Assembly (NCBI RefSeq): GCF_035712445.1
Contig: NZ_DASTAT010000140.1
Span: 62,001-126,000 of the forward strand
Source of the DNA: Oligoflexus sp.
GTDB taxonomy: Bacteria; Bdellovibrionota_B; Oligoflexia; Oligoflexales; Oligoflexaceae
Direction: 5' to 3'
Length of the DNA stretch: 64,000 nucleotides
In this document: in pieces, positions 42,929-51,318 of the stretch
Numbering within the stretch: position 1 is the stretch's first letter
Layout: the number at the start of each line of letters is the position of its first letter
Notes under the pieces: model-generated
Database searches by the model: none
What the model was told of the DNA's origin: nothing
Seen by the model: only the letters and a program-made list of their open reading frames with translations
Position numbers and translations under genes: made by a program

Positions 42929-44950
42929 ATGGAAGGCTTGCAACGGAAATTTATGGCGCGCATTCGGATTCTTGGCATCATCACACTTTTCATGCTGACG
43001 AGCTTCGCTCTGGCAGCGCCGCGCTTTGCCCTGGTGCAGGGCGTTTTGGATTTGAGTGCGTGGAATCCGGATGAAATTCCAACGATTGATATCATCGGCG
43101 AAGCGGAATTCGCCTGGGGCCGTTATGCGATGGAAGACGGCTGGCCGGAAACCCGGGAGATGATTCCCTATCCGGGTGCCTGGAATTTTTCCACGAAGCA
43201 TCCGGCCCAGGGTTTTGCAAGCTATCGGCTGCAGGTGAAGCTGCCGAAGCCGATGAGAATCAGTTTGAATATGCCGGTGCCCTGGAGTGCCTCGCAGATT
43301 TTTATCAACGGTCAGATGATTCATCAGGAAGGTCAGCCGGGCCGCAGCGCATCGGATACGCGCAGCAGCATGGGCGGCGCCTTTATCTGGACCTGGGACG
43401 AACCCACGACCTCGGTCGACATCGTCATGCACGTGGCCAATCATGACTTCACTCTGGGTGGACCTCTGCAGTCGATTCGCATCGGCAGCCCTCTGGCTGT
43501 GCAAACGGCAAGAGAACGCGATGTGGCGACCTTTCTCTTTCTGGTCGGCAGCATCTTCATCATGGCTTTCTATCATTTCTCCGTCTATGCCCTGCGTCGC
43601 CGCGATTATACCGCGCTGTGGTTTGGTCTTTTCTGTCTGACCATGACCGGCTTCCTTCTGGTGGGGCAGGCCGTGGGTATTCTATCTGCGATCATCCCGA
43701 ATAATTTTCGCCTGCGGATTCAAATCTTCAATTTGAGCTGGATCGCCTCGGCGGTTTCGTTCATGTGGTACTGCGCCTTTCTTTTTCCGCATCGTTTCAG
43801 TCGTGCTTATGCCTGGTTCATGTCGGCCGCGGCTTTGGTTTGCGGTGGTCTGATCCTGGCCACGCCGGTTTCCGTCTTCGCCTTCTATACCCTTTATTTT
43901 CATCCCATCATTGCTGTTGGCATGCTGACCATCGGGCACTCGGTCTACAGCGCCTTTCGGAATCATCAGCAGAGCACGCGGACTTTTATTTTCTTCGCCT
44001 GCATTCTGTTCGTAGGCAGCATCAACGATATGCTGATCATGCGTGGCATGATTGATTCCATCAACGTGGTCCCACTCTGCACCTTTCTTTTTGTGTTTGG
44101 CCAGGCGCATATTCTCGCCGTTCGTTTCTCGCGTGCTTTCAAACGGGCTGAAGAATCGGAAGCGGAAGTGCGGCAGCTGAATGCGTCTTTGGAAGCCAAG
44201 GTCACCGAGAAAACGGTGAATATGCAGCGCGTGATGGATGAGATGCAGGGGCAGCGCGATAAGCTCCAGGAAGTGAACACCTATATTGCCCAGCATGTCC
44301 TGCAGCGCTTTCTGCCGCCCGACCTCGTCGCGGATCTGGTGGCTGGAAAACAGACCTTCAATGATAGACCCTCGATGCGGGATGTGACCATCTGCTTCGC
44401 GGATCTTTGCTCGTTCACGGCGGCAACCGAATGGATCGGTCCCCAGCGCGTGGCGGGAACCTTGAACGAATTCCTTGCGCTCATGACCCAGATCATTTTC
44501 GAGGAAGGCGGCACCATAGATAAATTCCTGGGTGACGGCATCATGGTCATCTTCGGTGCACCGCGGGAGCTGCCGCCCTTTGAACAGGCCGAACGGTCCT
44601 GCCGCTGCGCTCTCCGCATGCAGGAGGGCCTGGCCCAATTGAATCAAAAATGGAAAGCGGAATTCAATCATGAATTTCAGATGCGCGTCGGCATTCATCG
44701 CGGTCCGGCTCTGGTGGGCAGCTTTGGGAGTCAGCTGCGATCGGACTTCACCGCCATCGGCAATACGGTCAACGTCGCCTCGCGCGTGGAATCCCAGGCC
44801 AAGGCCGGCGAAATCCTTATCACCTCGATGGTCCGGGATTATCTGGGTTCCATAGCCTGGGAAGCGGCCGGCAGTTATAAACTCAAAGGCCTTGCGGGCG
44901 AGATGGTTTTATTCCGGCTTCTGAAGGAAGATAAAAAGCGCGTGGCCTGA
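42929..44950 (+). CDS. 7TM receptor-type adenylate/guanylate cyclase (class III)
   Basis: A signal peptide is followed by a periplasmic jelly-roll region of the 7TMR-DISMED2 type (about residues 60-190, with VPWSASQIFINGQMIHQEG). Seven membrane helices come next (about 195-390), then a coiled coil and a class III cyclase domain. The cyclase domain has metal-binding Asp in ICFADLCSFT and DGIMVIFGAP, and LKGLAGEMVLFRL at the end. It would sense an envelope ligand and make cyclic AMP or GMP; the substrate is not decided here. Starts at ATG 42929 or 42953 (MARIRILG) are both plausible. Its 3' end overlaps convergent pgpA by 42 bp. Confidence 0.9.
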   Translation: MEGLQRKFMARIRILGIITLFMLTSFALAAPRFALVQGVLDLSAWNPDEIPTIDIIGEAEFAWGRYAMEDGWPETREMIPYPGAWNFSTKHPAQGFASYRLQVKLPKPMRISLNMPVPWSASQIFINGQMIHQEGQPGRSASDTRSSMGGAFIWTWDEPTTSVDIVMHVANHDFTLGGPLQSIRIGSPLAVQTARERDVATFLFLVGSIFIMAFYHFSVYALRRRDYTALWFGLFCLTMTGFLLVGQAVGILSAIIPNNFRLRIQIFNLSWIASAVSFMWYCAFLFPHRFSRAYAWFMSAAALVCGGLILATPVSVFAFYTLYFHPIIAVGMLTIGHSVYSAFRNHQQSTRTFIFFACILFVGSINDMLIMRGMIDSINVVPLCTFLFVFGQAHILAVRFSRAFKRAEESEAEVRQLNASLEAKVTEKTVNMQRVMDEMQGQRDKLQEVNTYIAQHVLQRFLPPDLVADLVAGKQTFNDRPSMRDVTICFADLCSFTAATEWIGPQRVAGTLNEFLALMTQIIFEEGGTIDKFLGDGIMVIFGAPRELPPFEQAERSCRCALRMQEGLAQLNQKWKAEFNHEFQMRVGIHRGPALVGSFGSQLRSDFTAIGNTVNVASRVESQAKAGEILITSMVRDYLGSIAWEAAGSYKLKGLAGEMVLFRLLKEDKKRVA

Positions 44951-45442
44951 TGCAAGGACGGCCCAGGCGAAAATCCCGGCAATCACATCATCAATCAGGG
45001 TGCCCCAGGCCCCCGGCAGTTCACGATCCGCCCAACCGATCGGCCCCGGCTTCACAATGTCGAAGAAGCGAAAAAGACCAAAGGCCAGAAGAACGATTTT
45101 CCAATCGGCAGCCATAAGGCTCAAAGGAATGGCCTGGCCCAGAACCTCGTCGATCACGATGCGACCGTCATCATGCGTGTTCCAGAATTTCTCCGTCTGC
45201 TCGATCGACCACCAGGACAGAACGCCCAAAAACCCGAGGAAAACCACCTGCACGATCCACGGCGCAAGATCCCAGCGCGCGGCGAGCATCGCTCCATAAT
45301 GATAAAAGAGAAGTCCCACGGGAATTCCAGCCAGACTGCCAAAGGTTCCCGGAGCCTTAGGCATAAGGCCGAGGGGAACAACCGCGGCGATGCAGCTCCA
45401 AAAATTCAAACGCACGGGCCCACGTGGTTGGGACGTCTTCAT
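44909..45442 (-). CDS. pgpA: Phosphatidylglycerophosphatase A
   Basis: The 177-aa membrane protein has the PgpA signatures MPKAPGTFGSLAGIP, IVIDEVLGQAIPL and FRFFDIVKPGPIGWADRE, with membrane helices between them. It removes phosphate from phosphatidylglycerophosphate to make phosphatidylglycerol. It overlaps the epimerase gene by 4 bp at its start and the convergent cyclase gene by 42 bp at its end. It is the last gene of the protease-like/epimerase/pgpA operon. Confidence 0.94.
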   Translation of the reverse strand: MKTSQPRGPVRLNFWSCIAAVVPLGLMPKAPGTFGSLAGIPVGLLFYHYGAMLAARWDLAPWIVQVVFLGFLGVLSWWSIEQTEKFWNTHDDGRIVIDEVLGQAIPLSLMAADWKIVLLAFGLFRFFDIVKPGPIGWADRELPGAWGTLIDDVIAGIFAWAVLASGHALFIFLQKPE

Positions 45443-45876
45443 CCGTGTCCCGCCGTCGCCTGCACGAGTTCAATCAAAATCCCGCCGGTCGCGCGCGGAT
45501 GAATGAAAGCAATGCGACTGTTGTGAGCGCCATAGCGAGGCTTCTCATCGATCAGTTCAATGCCCTTGGCCTTCAATTCCACCAGCGCCTCATCGAGATT
45601 ATCCACGGAAAGCGCCATGTGATGGATGCCGCCGCCTTTGGTGTCGATGAATTTTTTGATGGGGCCTTCTTCACCATCCTGATTGGCGACGATTTCGAGT
45701 CGCGCGCCGGAAGCAGTCGGACCCACCGACGATTCGAACATGATGGTATTGGTTTTTTGTTCCTTCACCAGCTCTTCACCGAGAAAGGGCAGCTTCAAAA
45801 CTTCCGCCAAAAACCAGCGCGCCTTGACGGGATCCTTGGCGGCCAGCCCCAAATGATTGATTCCGACAATTTTCAT
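45439..45876 (-). CDS. mce: Methylmalonyl-CoA epimerase (VOC family)
   Basis: ATG 45876 follows AAGGAGG. The 145-aa protein is a vicinal-oxygen-chelate fold with metal ligands in INHLGLAAKD and GIHHMALSVDNLDEAL, and ends with HPRATGGILIELVQ, the block typical of methylmalonyl-CoA epimerase. It interconverts the (S) and (R) forms of methylmalonyl-CoA. A mutase-family enzyme (IcmF) is encoded 12 kb away and succinyl-CoA synthetase in between, which supports a role in propionyl-CoA use. A general glyoxalase role is less likely. Confidence 0.88.
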   Translation of the reverse strand: MKIVGINHLGLAAKDPVKARWFLAEVLKLPFLGEELVKEQKTNTIMFESSVGPTASGARLEIVANQDGEEGPIKKFIDTKGGGIHHMALSVDNLDEALVELKAKGIELIDEKPRYGAHNSRIAFIHPRATGGILIELVQATAGHG

Positions 45877-45886
45877 GCAAGCCTCC

Positions 45887-46537
45887 TTAAAAAACAAGAC
45901 TCACGATCCAGCCTGCGAACATCACCCAGAATCGCGCCACATAGCCGAGCCAGTTCAGGCCACCGAGCAGCATGAGGCCCAGCAAAGCGAAGGAGCCGTA
46001 TGGAATCACGTATTCCTCGTATTTACGTTTGCCTTCATAGGGTAAAAGCTCATATATGATGGTTCCACCATCCAGAGGATAAACGGGAAGCAGGTTGAAG
46101 ACGGCAAGAATCGCACTGATCCAAGCCAGCTGCTCAAAAAGCCTATAAAAGCCGATCAGGACCGAACCTTCCTGAGCGCCGCTCATGAGCTGCATGCCGA
46201 TCAAGGCCACAAAGGTGAACAGGAAACTGGAGGCCGGACCCGAGGCCGCGACCATGATATGGCCCCATTTTGGATTCTTGAAATAGCGGGGATCGACATG
46301 GACGGGTTTCGCCCAGCCGAAGATAAAGCCACCGAGAAGGGCCCCGATGAAAGGAAATAACAGAGTGCCGACAGGGTCGATGTGCGGAACGGGATTGAGC
46401 GTCAAGCGCCCATCGAGCTGGGGTGTGCGATCGCCCAGTATTCTGGCCGTCAAGGCGCGTGTCGCCTCACGTAGGGTCAGAGCGATGATCAGAGCAATCA
46501 TCATGTTGACGACTTTTGCGCCGTAGGCGTAATCCAT
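45887..46537 (-). CDS. Site-2 protease-like (M50) membrane protein with mutated active site
   Basis: From ATG 46537 (GAGG 5 nt upstream) the 216-aa membrane protein follows the short M50/YwhC plan: LGDRTPQLDGRLTLNPVPHI, HVDPRYFKNP, and NLLPVYPLDGG near the end. The zinc motif HExxH, expected at the end of the first helix, reads R23-E-A-T-R27. Each His codon has become Arg by a single A-to-G change while Glu is kept. The second-metal motif (LDGG) is intact. The reading frame is open and the gene is in an operon, so it is probably an inactive homologue rather than decay. Overlapping the upstream start region is a divergent esterase. Confidence 0.87.
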   Translation of the reverse strand: MDYAYGAKVVNMMIALIIALTLREATRALTARILGDRTPQLDGRLTLNPVPHIDPVGTLLFPFIGALLGGFIFGWAKPVHVDPRYFKNPKWGHIMVAASGPASSFLFTFVALIGMQLMSGAQEGSVLIGFYRLFEQLAWISAILAVFNLLPVYPLDGGTIIYELLPYEGKRKYEEYVIPYGSFALLGLMLLGGLNWLGYVARFWVMFAGWIVSLVF

Positions 46538-46599
46538 AGCTACCTCATGGAGTGGAACAGCATTCCACCCGATCATAACGAAAGACGGAGGAAAATTCA

Positions 46600-47640
46600 T
46601 TGCTAACCACGATAAAAGACAGTCGGCCGCGTTATCGTATCGTAAGGGAGTGGGTCCAGAGTGCTGTCCTCCAGGGCAATCCAGCGGGTGTCGACGCCGC
46701 GCGTCCGGTCACAGTCTTCCTGCCCGCCGCGGCGCTTGAATCTCCGGAACGTCGTTTTCCTGTGCTCTATTGCCTTGCCCCGTGGACCAGTGCCGGCCGG
46801 CAGCAGATGGACTGGGAACCTTTCAAGGAAAGTCTTCCCGAACGTCTGCAGCGGCTTATGGATGCAGGTGCGTTGAAACCTTGCGTCGTGGTATGCCCGG
46901 ATCTCTTCACGGATTTCGGCGGCAGTCAGTATATCAATTCATCCTACCTTGGACGCCATGCTGATCATATTGTCGAGGAATTGATTCCTTTTGTGGAAGC
47001 GCATTATCCCGTTCTGAAGGGGCCCGCATCGCGTGCCGTGTTTGGCCGCTCATCGGGAGGATTCGGAGCTTTGCGTCTGGCCATGGATAGACCAGGCACC
47101 TTCGCCGCTGTCGCCTGCCATTCGGGGGACATGGGCTTTGATCTTCTCTACCGGCGTGACCTTGTCGATCTCTGTTACGCTTTGGCTCGGCATTCCGGCA
47201 GCGTCGGCAGTTACCTTACGGCCCTGCGCAAAGGACCCAAGATTGGGGGCAAGGATGTTCACATTCTGATGCTGCTGGGAATGGCTGCGAGCTACAGTCC
47301 GGATGCCACATCCCCCGACGGTTACCGTCTGCCGATTGATCCGATGACGGGCGCCTTGGACGAGGAAGTCTGGCAGAAATGGCTGGCCCATGATCCTGTG
47401 CACATGATCGAGCAAAGTCAATGCCACGAGGCGCTGCAGCAGCTTCGGTATCTTTACCTCGACTGCGGCAACAAGGATCAGTATCACCTACATTTCGGCA
47501 TGCGTCAGCTGAAACAGAAGCTGCAAGGTCAGGGGATTCATCACCAGATTTTTGAATTTGTTGATAATCATTCCGGAACCAGTTACCGTTACGATGTCAG
47601 TTTACCCCTTCTCAGCCAGGCTCTCGTTCACGAGGGATGA
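46600..47640 (+). CDS. Esterase (enterochelin esterase/esterase D-like)
   Basis: TTG 46600 lies 7 nt after GGAGG and no better start exists. The 346-aa alpha/beta hydrolase has VTVFLPAAALESPERRFPV, the substrate-loop region SQYINSSYLGRHADHIVEE, nucleophile elbow GRSSGGFGAL, and a C-terminal His in FVDNHSGTSY. These match the esterase family that includes S-formylglutathione hydrolase and enterochelin esterase. The actual substrate is unknown. No signal peptide is seen, so it is cytoplasmic. Confidence 0.87.
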   Translation: MLTTIKDSRPRYRIVREWVQSAVLQGNPAGVDAARPVTVFLPAAALESPERRFPVLYCLAPWTSAGRQQMDWEPFKESLPERLQRLMDAGALKPCVVVCPDLFTDFGGSQYINSSYLGRHADHIVEELIPFVEAHYPVLKGPASRAVFGRSSGGFGALRLAMDRPGTFAAVACHSGDMGFDLLYRRDLVDLCYALARHSGSVGSYLTALRKGPKIGGKDVHILMLLGMAASYSPDATSPDGYRLPIDPMTGALDEEVWQKWLAHDPVHMIEQSQCHEALQQLRYLYLDCGNKDQYHLHFGMRQLKQKLQGQGIHHQIFEFVDNHSGTSYRYDVSLPLLSQALVHEG

Positions 47641-47707
47641 CAGTTGGGGCCGAGACTGATATCTTCGTGACCCGTTAAGGAAAAGACTCGTAAAGGAACG
47701 TAAAAAT

Positions 47708-48643
47708 ATGACCACCAAGCCAGTTCGCAATGTTGTCATCGTCGGGACCGGACCTGCGGGGCTGACTGCAGCCATCTATGCTGCCCGCGCCAACCTCAGT
47801 CCAGTGATCTATGCGGGAATCATGCATGGTGGTCAGCTGACCACGACTACGGAAGTGGAAAACTTTCCCGGCTTCGAACACGGTATCCTCGGCCCCAAGC
47901 TGATGCAGGATATGAGCGCGCAGGCGGAGCGTTTCGGTACCGAGATCATCTACGATACGATCACCAAGGTGGACTTCTCGGGCCCTGTGAAAAAACTGTG
48001 GACCGATAGTGAAGAGATACACGCGAAAGCCGTGATCATTTCCACGGGCGCGACTGCCAAGACCCTGCAGGTCGATGGCGAGTGGGGCCTTATGGGCCGT
48101 GGTGTTTCCACCTGCGCGACCTGTGACGGATTCTTCTTCAAAGGCAAGCGCGTGATCGTGGTCGGCGGCGGTGATTCGGCGATGGAAGAAGCGAATTATC
48201 TGAGCAAGCTTTGCAGCGAGGTGATCCTTGTGCATCGCCGTGAAGTTTTCAAGGCTTCGCCCATCATGCTCGACCGCGCCCGCAAGAATTCCAAGATCAA
48301 TTTCAAACTGCCTTTCACCATCAGCTCCCTGCAGTCGGATAATTCGGGGCTGACCGGCGTGGTCCTGGAAAATACGGAAACCGGTGCGAAAGAGGAGATG
48401 AAGATAGATGGCCTTTTCTATGCCATCGGCCATACCCCCAACTCGTCGGTGTTCCAGCCCTTTGTGGATTTGGACGATCATGGTTACATCAAGGTCACCA
48501 ACTACACCAAGACCAAGACTCCAGGCGTGTTTGCCGCCGGTGATATCGCGGATCCGCATTTCAAGCAGGCGATCACGGCAGCCGGCATGGGCTGTCAGGC
48601 CGCGATCCAGGCCCAACATTACCTGGAAAGCCTTTCCAACTAG
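47708..48643 (+). CDS. trxB: Thioredoxin reductase
   Basis: The 311-aa flavoprotein has the FAD motif GTGPAGLTAAIYAARA, the redox-active pair Cys136-A-T-Cys139 (STCATCDGFFF), the NADPH motif VVGGGDSAMEEANYL and the C-terminal GVFAAGDIADPHFKQ. It transfers electrons from NADPH to thioredoxin. Length is that of the low-molecular-weight bacterial form. AAGGAACG lies upstream of the ATG. mrp follows 9 bp later. Confidence 0.97.
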   Translation: MTTKPVRNVVIVGTGPAGLTAAIYAARANLSPVIYAGIMHGGQLTTTTEVENFPGFEHGILGPKLMQDMSAQAERFGTEIIYDTITKVDFSGPVKKLWTDSEEIHAKAVIISTGATAKTLQVDGEWGLMGRGVSTCATCDGFFFKGKRVIVVGGGDSAMEEANYLSKLCSEVILVHRREVFKASPIMLDRARKNSKINFKLPFTISSLQSDNSGLTGVVLENTETGAKEEMKIDGLFYAIGHTPNSSVFQPFVDLDDHGYIKVTNYTKTKTPGVFAAGDIADPHFKQAITAAGMGCQAAIQAQHYLESLSN

Positions 48644-48652
48644 GAGCACCCT

Positions 48653-49627
48653 GTGAGTTTTCTTAAACGCATTCAGGAAAAATTCAGCGGCTCGGAAGCA
48701 CGTCCCGCTGCGACTCCGGCCGCTCCCGCGCCTGCGCCTTCTGCTCCAGCAGAAAAGGCTCCGGCCCGTGCGCCCGGCGCCCAGGCTCAGGTGCCGCCGA
48801 AAGCTGGTGCTTTGGATCAGGTGAAGCATCTGATCGCCGTCGGTTCCGGAAAAGGCGGCGTGGGAAAATCCACGGTCGCTTTGAATTTGGCTCTGGCCCT
48901 GGCTCAGGATGGATATAAAGTCGGCATCGTGGATGCCGATGTTCATGGCCCGTCCCTGCAGCAGATGACGAACGCCGCGCGGCCGACGATAACCGACGAT
49001 GACCTTCTTATTCCCTCGGAATATGAAGGCGTGAAGCTCATGTCGATCGGAATGTTCGCGGCCCCTGGCCAGGCCCAGCTGATGCGCGGGCCCATGGTGA
49101 CCCAGGTGATTCGTCAGTTTCTGACTCAGGTGGTCTGGGGTGAACTCGATTACCTCGTCATCGACCTGCCGCCGGGAACCGGAGATATTCATCTGACTCT
49201 GGCGCAGATGGTGCCTCTGAGCGGTGCGGTGCTCGTCACGACCCCGCAGGAGGTTTCGCTCATCGACGTCCGCAAGGCCGTGCACATGTTCAAGACCGTG
49301 AACGTGCCGGTGCTCGGAATCGTTGAAAACATGAGCTACTTCATCTGCGATGGCTGCGAGAAAAAGCATTATATCTTCCGTCGCGGCGGCGGCAAAAAAC
49401 TTGCCGACGAAGCCCAGATTCCTTTGCTGGCTGAATTGCCCCTCGACCCCCGCGTGGCGGATGCCGGTGATGAAGGCGTGGCCTTCGTCGTCAGCAATCC
49501 ATCCTCGGTTGTCGGTCAGGCCTATCAGGAGATGGCAAGACGCGTGAAGAGTCACGAGGCCCTTGTGAATCGTGACAGCGATGGAGCTTTGGGCTATTTC
49601 CTGTTGGAGTGGAAACGCAATGTCTGA
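48653..49627 (+). CDS. mrp: Iron-sulfur carrier/P-loop ATPase, Mrp/ApbC family
   Basis: GTG 48653 follows GGAGC. The 324-aa protein has the deviant Walker A GSGKGGVGKST, DADVHGPSLQQM, the DLPPGTGDIHLTLAQ block and Cys-containing VENMSYFICDGCEKKHYIF, all Mrp/Nbp35 hallmarks; the CxxC binds a transferable Fe-S cluster. The usual N-terminal MIP18/DUF59 domain is missing and is replaced by about 45 Ala/Pro-rich residues. Its stop overlaps the DUF971 gene by 8 bp, a common pairing. Confidence 0.94.
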   Translation: MSFLKRIQEKFSGSEARPAATPAAPAPAPSAPAEKAPARAPGAQAQVPPKAGALDQVKHLIAVGSGKGGVGKSTVALNLALALAQDGYKVGIVDADVHGPSLQQMTNAARPTITDDDLLIPSEYEGVKLMSIGMFAAPGQAQLMRGPMVTQVIRQFLTQVVWGELDYLVIDLPPGTGDIHLTLAQMVPLSGAVLVTTPQEVSLIDVRKAVHMFKTVNVPVLGIVENMSYFICDGCEKKHYIFRRGGGKKLADEAQIPLLAELPLDPRVADAGDEGVAFVVSNPSSVVGQAYQEMARRVKSHEALVNRDSDGALGYFLLEWKRNV

Positions 49628-49916
49628 TCAAGCGCGAGTACAACGCATCTGGCAACAGGATGATCGCACTCTGGCTATCAGCTGGACCGATGGCCGCAAG
49701 AGTCTTTACGATGTGGTGGAGCTGCGCCGGCAGTGCCGCTGTGCGAACTGCGTCGATGAAGTGACCAAAAAGCGGACGGTGAATCCGGATGATATTCCGG
49801 AAAGCGTGCGTCCCGTCAAGATAGAATCGGTCGGACGCTATGCCCTGACGATTCAATTCACAGACGGCCACAGGACCGGCATCTATCCCTTTGAAAGGCT
49901 GCGCGAGATCGGTTGA
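49620..49916 (+). CDS. DUF971 domain protein
   Basis: The 98-aa protein starts at ATG 49620 inside the 3' end of mrp. It carries the DUF971 (GBBH-like N-terminal) fold with LAISWTDGRKSLYD, LRRQCRCANCVDE and a C-terminal FTDGHRTGIYPFE. The CxCxxC motif could bind a metal or Fe-S cluster. Mrp-DUF971 pairs recur across bacteria, suggesting a shared Fe-S role; the reaction is unknown. Confidence 0.9.
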   Translation: MSDQARVQRIWQQDDRTLAISWTDGRKSLYDVVELRRQCRCANCVDEVTKKRTVNPDDIPESVRPVKIESVGRYALTIQFTDGHRTGIYPFERLREIG

Positions 49917-49924
49917 TGCCGATC

Positions 49925-50359
49925 TTAATGCGGGCCTTCGTTCAGGTATTCATCCAGGGCTGCTGCGGCAGCCTCGAATTCCTGCTCCAGGTGTTTGACA
50001 CCTTCCGGCCCCAGGCTCAATTTCACTTCCGCTTCGGAATTCTCCAGGACCATCAGCAAATCAGACAGCCGCAAGGCACCCACGTTGTGGGCCATGCCCA
50101 GCATTTTGTGGATCACATAGCTGACTTCCGCTTCATCCTGTTTCTGCAGACCTGCATCGAGGCGCTTCAGATGCTCTGGCAGGTGCTTTTGAAAGATGCC
50201 GACCAGCTTCGGTAAAAGTGGATCCTCGGTAACCCCTTCATCCATCGCTTCATACTGCGCGAGCAGGTTTTCATTCAGGATAGGACTCGAAGACATGAAT
50301 GGCATGTCCTGATCCTCGGAAAGTTCGAAGAAGCTTTGGGGCTGAGGCATGGTATTCAT
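49925..50359 (-). CDS. Histidine phosphotransfer (Hpt) domain protein
   Basis: ATG 50359 follows AGGAAAG; the longer frame upstream is unlikely. The 144-aa product has about 35 linker residues and one Hpt domain. The phospho-accepting His lies in VIHKMLGMAHNVGALRLSD, with Met-Leu-Gly in place of the usual Leu-Lys-Gly. It would pass phosphate between a hybrid kinase and a receiver. A stand-alone receiver gene lies 560 bp away on the opposite strand and is the obvious candidate partner. Confidence 0.87.
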   Translation of the reverse strand: MNTMPQPQSFFELSEDQDMPFMSSSPILNENLLAQYEAMDEGVTEDPLLPKLVGIFQKHLPEHLKRLDAGLQKQDEAEVSYVIHKMLGMAHNVGALRLSDLLMVLENSEAEVKLSLGPEGVKHLEQEFEAAAAALDEYLNEGPH

Positions 50360-50922
50360 TGTCTTTCCTCTCTCTAAATTTCGCAGCGCGACAGGCTGTG
50401 ACTTCGGACTCACCCTGGTCTTTTCGTGAAGGCAGGGCGAAAGTTTTAGGGTCATCCTGCATTCACGAGTCGGTATTTCTCAAAGCCATGGGATATCTGC
50501 AAAAAGGGTTCCACTTTTTACCCTTTTGTAAGGATTGTTATGGCTGATTTTCCTGTAGTCAAGTCTGCGCTTGAAACACTGTGTCGTGCTGAATTCTGCG
50601 GGATTGTCAGGATTCGTTCCTTGATATCAGAGGCTTTTAAGGCCCCTCCTGCGTCTGAATGCGATAAGTCAGTAAAAAGCCAGAAGGCGCGCCCTCTCTG
50701 CCTCGTTGAGCCTGCTCAAGACAGGGGCAGGCTCCGTGAAATGAGCCCCGCGCGCCTCTTACTTCCCGGGCAACTTTTGAAATTATCTCAGGTCAGAGCG
50801 AGGGTTTGGACCTGTGCTGAAGAAATCGGGTCCGGGGCGATGAATTTTAAGAGCACAAAACGCGATAGGGATAGTGGCGGGCGAAGTTTGTCTTCGCTCC
50901 ACAGCCAATGGAGGAACACACC
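50360..50922. other. Divergent gap with nested inverted repeats
   Basis: A plus-strand frame at 50540-50926 is Arg/Ser-rich and not protein-like, so I do not call a gene. An 8-bp inverted repeat AGGCGCGC (50685-50692) and GCGCGCCT (50750-50757) encloses a 7-bp one, GAGCCTG (50708-50714) and CAGGCTC (50728-50734). This would fold into a two-tier stem in RNA, in the leader of the receiver gene or as a small RNA. Confidence 0.45.
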
Positions 50923-51318
50923 ATGACTGAGACGATGGGAGATCAGCCACGCATTGTACTGATTGATGATGACCCTGTTTATGGAGCCGTAATCGGCCGT
51001 TGGGCAAAGATTGAAGGAGTGGAGCTGGATGTCTTTCATTCCCTGGATGATCTTGGATTTGTCGGTCTTCTGGCCCAGTATGATGTTGCAATCGTGGATT
51101 ATGATTTGGGCGAGATCAATGGCAAGGATGTGGCCGATTACATGACGACCCTGTTCGGCAACAAGCCCATGATCATGATCAGTGGAGTGGACCGCAGCCA
51201 GGAAATGATGCAGTGCCCGTCCTGCGTGAAGGCTTTCATGAAAAAATCGGCCGGCTATGAGAAAATCCTCAACACCGCGCTGAGTATTCGTCGTAAAGGC
51301 CGCATGGAAAACTACTGA
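50923..51318 (+). CDS. Stand-alone response regulator receiver
   Basis: ATG 50923 follows GGAGG by 8 nt. The 131-aa protein has the acidic cluster IVLIDDDPVYG, acceptor Asp in AIVDYDLGEINGKD, Ser in MISGVD and Lys in FMKKSAGY. All phosphorylation residues are present, unlike the receiver-TPR proteins at 32-37 kb. There is no output domain. With the Hpt gene across the gap it may form a phosphorelay segment. Confidence 0.9.
   Translation: MTETMGDQPRIVLIDDDPVYGAVIGRWAKIEGVELDVFHSLDDLGFVGLLAQYDVAIVDYDLGEINGKDVADYMTTLFGNKPMIMISGVDRSQEMMQCPSCVKAFMKKSAGYEKILNTALSIRRKGRMENY

Noticed and set aside
47675..49555. 626-codon minus-strand frame opposite trxB and mrp
   Set aside because: It is antisense to two well-supported genes and has no recognisable domain.
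50540..50926. 128-codon plus-strand frame between the Hpt and receiver genes
   Set aside because: Although AAGGA precedes its ATG, the Arg/Ser/Leu composition is not protein-like, it overlaps the receiver start, and nested inverted repeats run through it.
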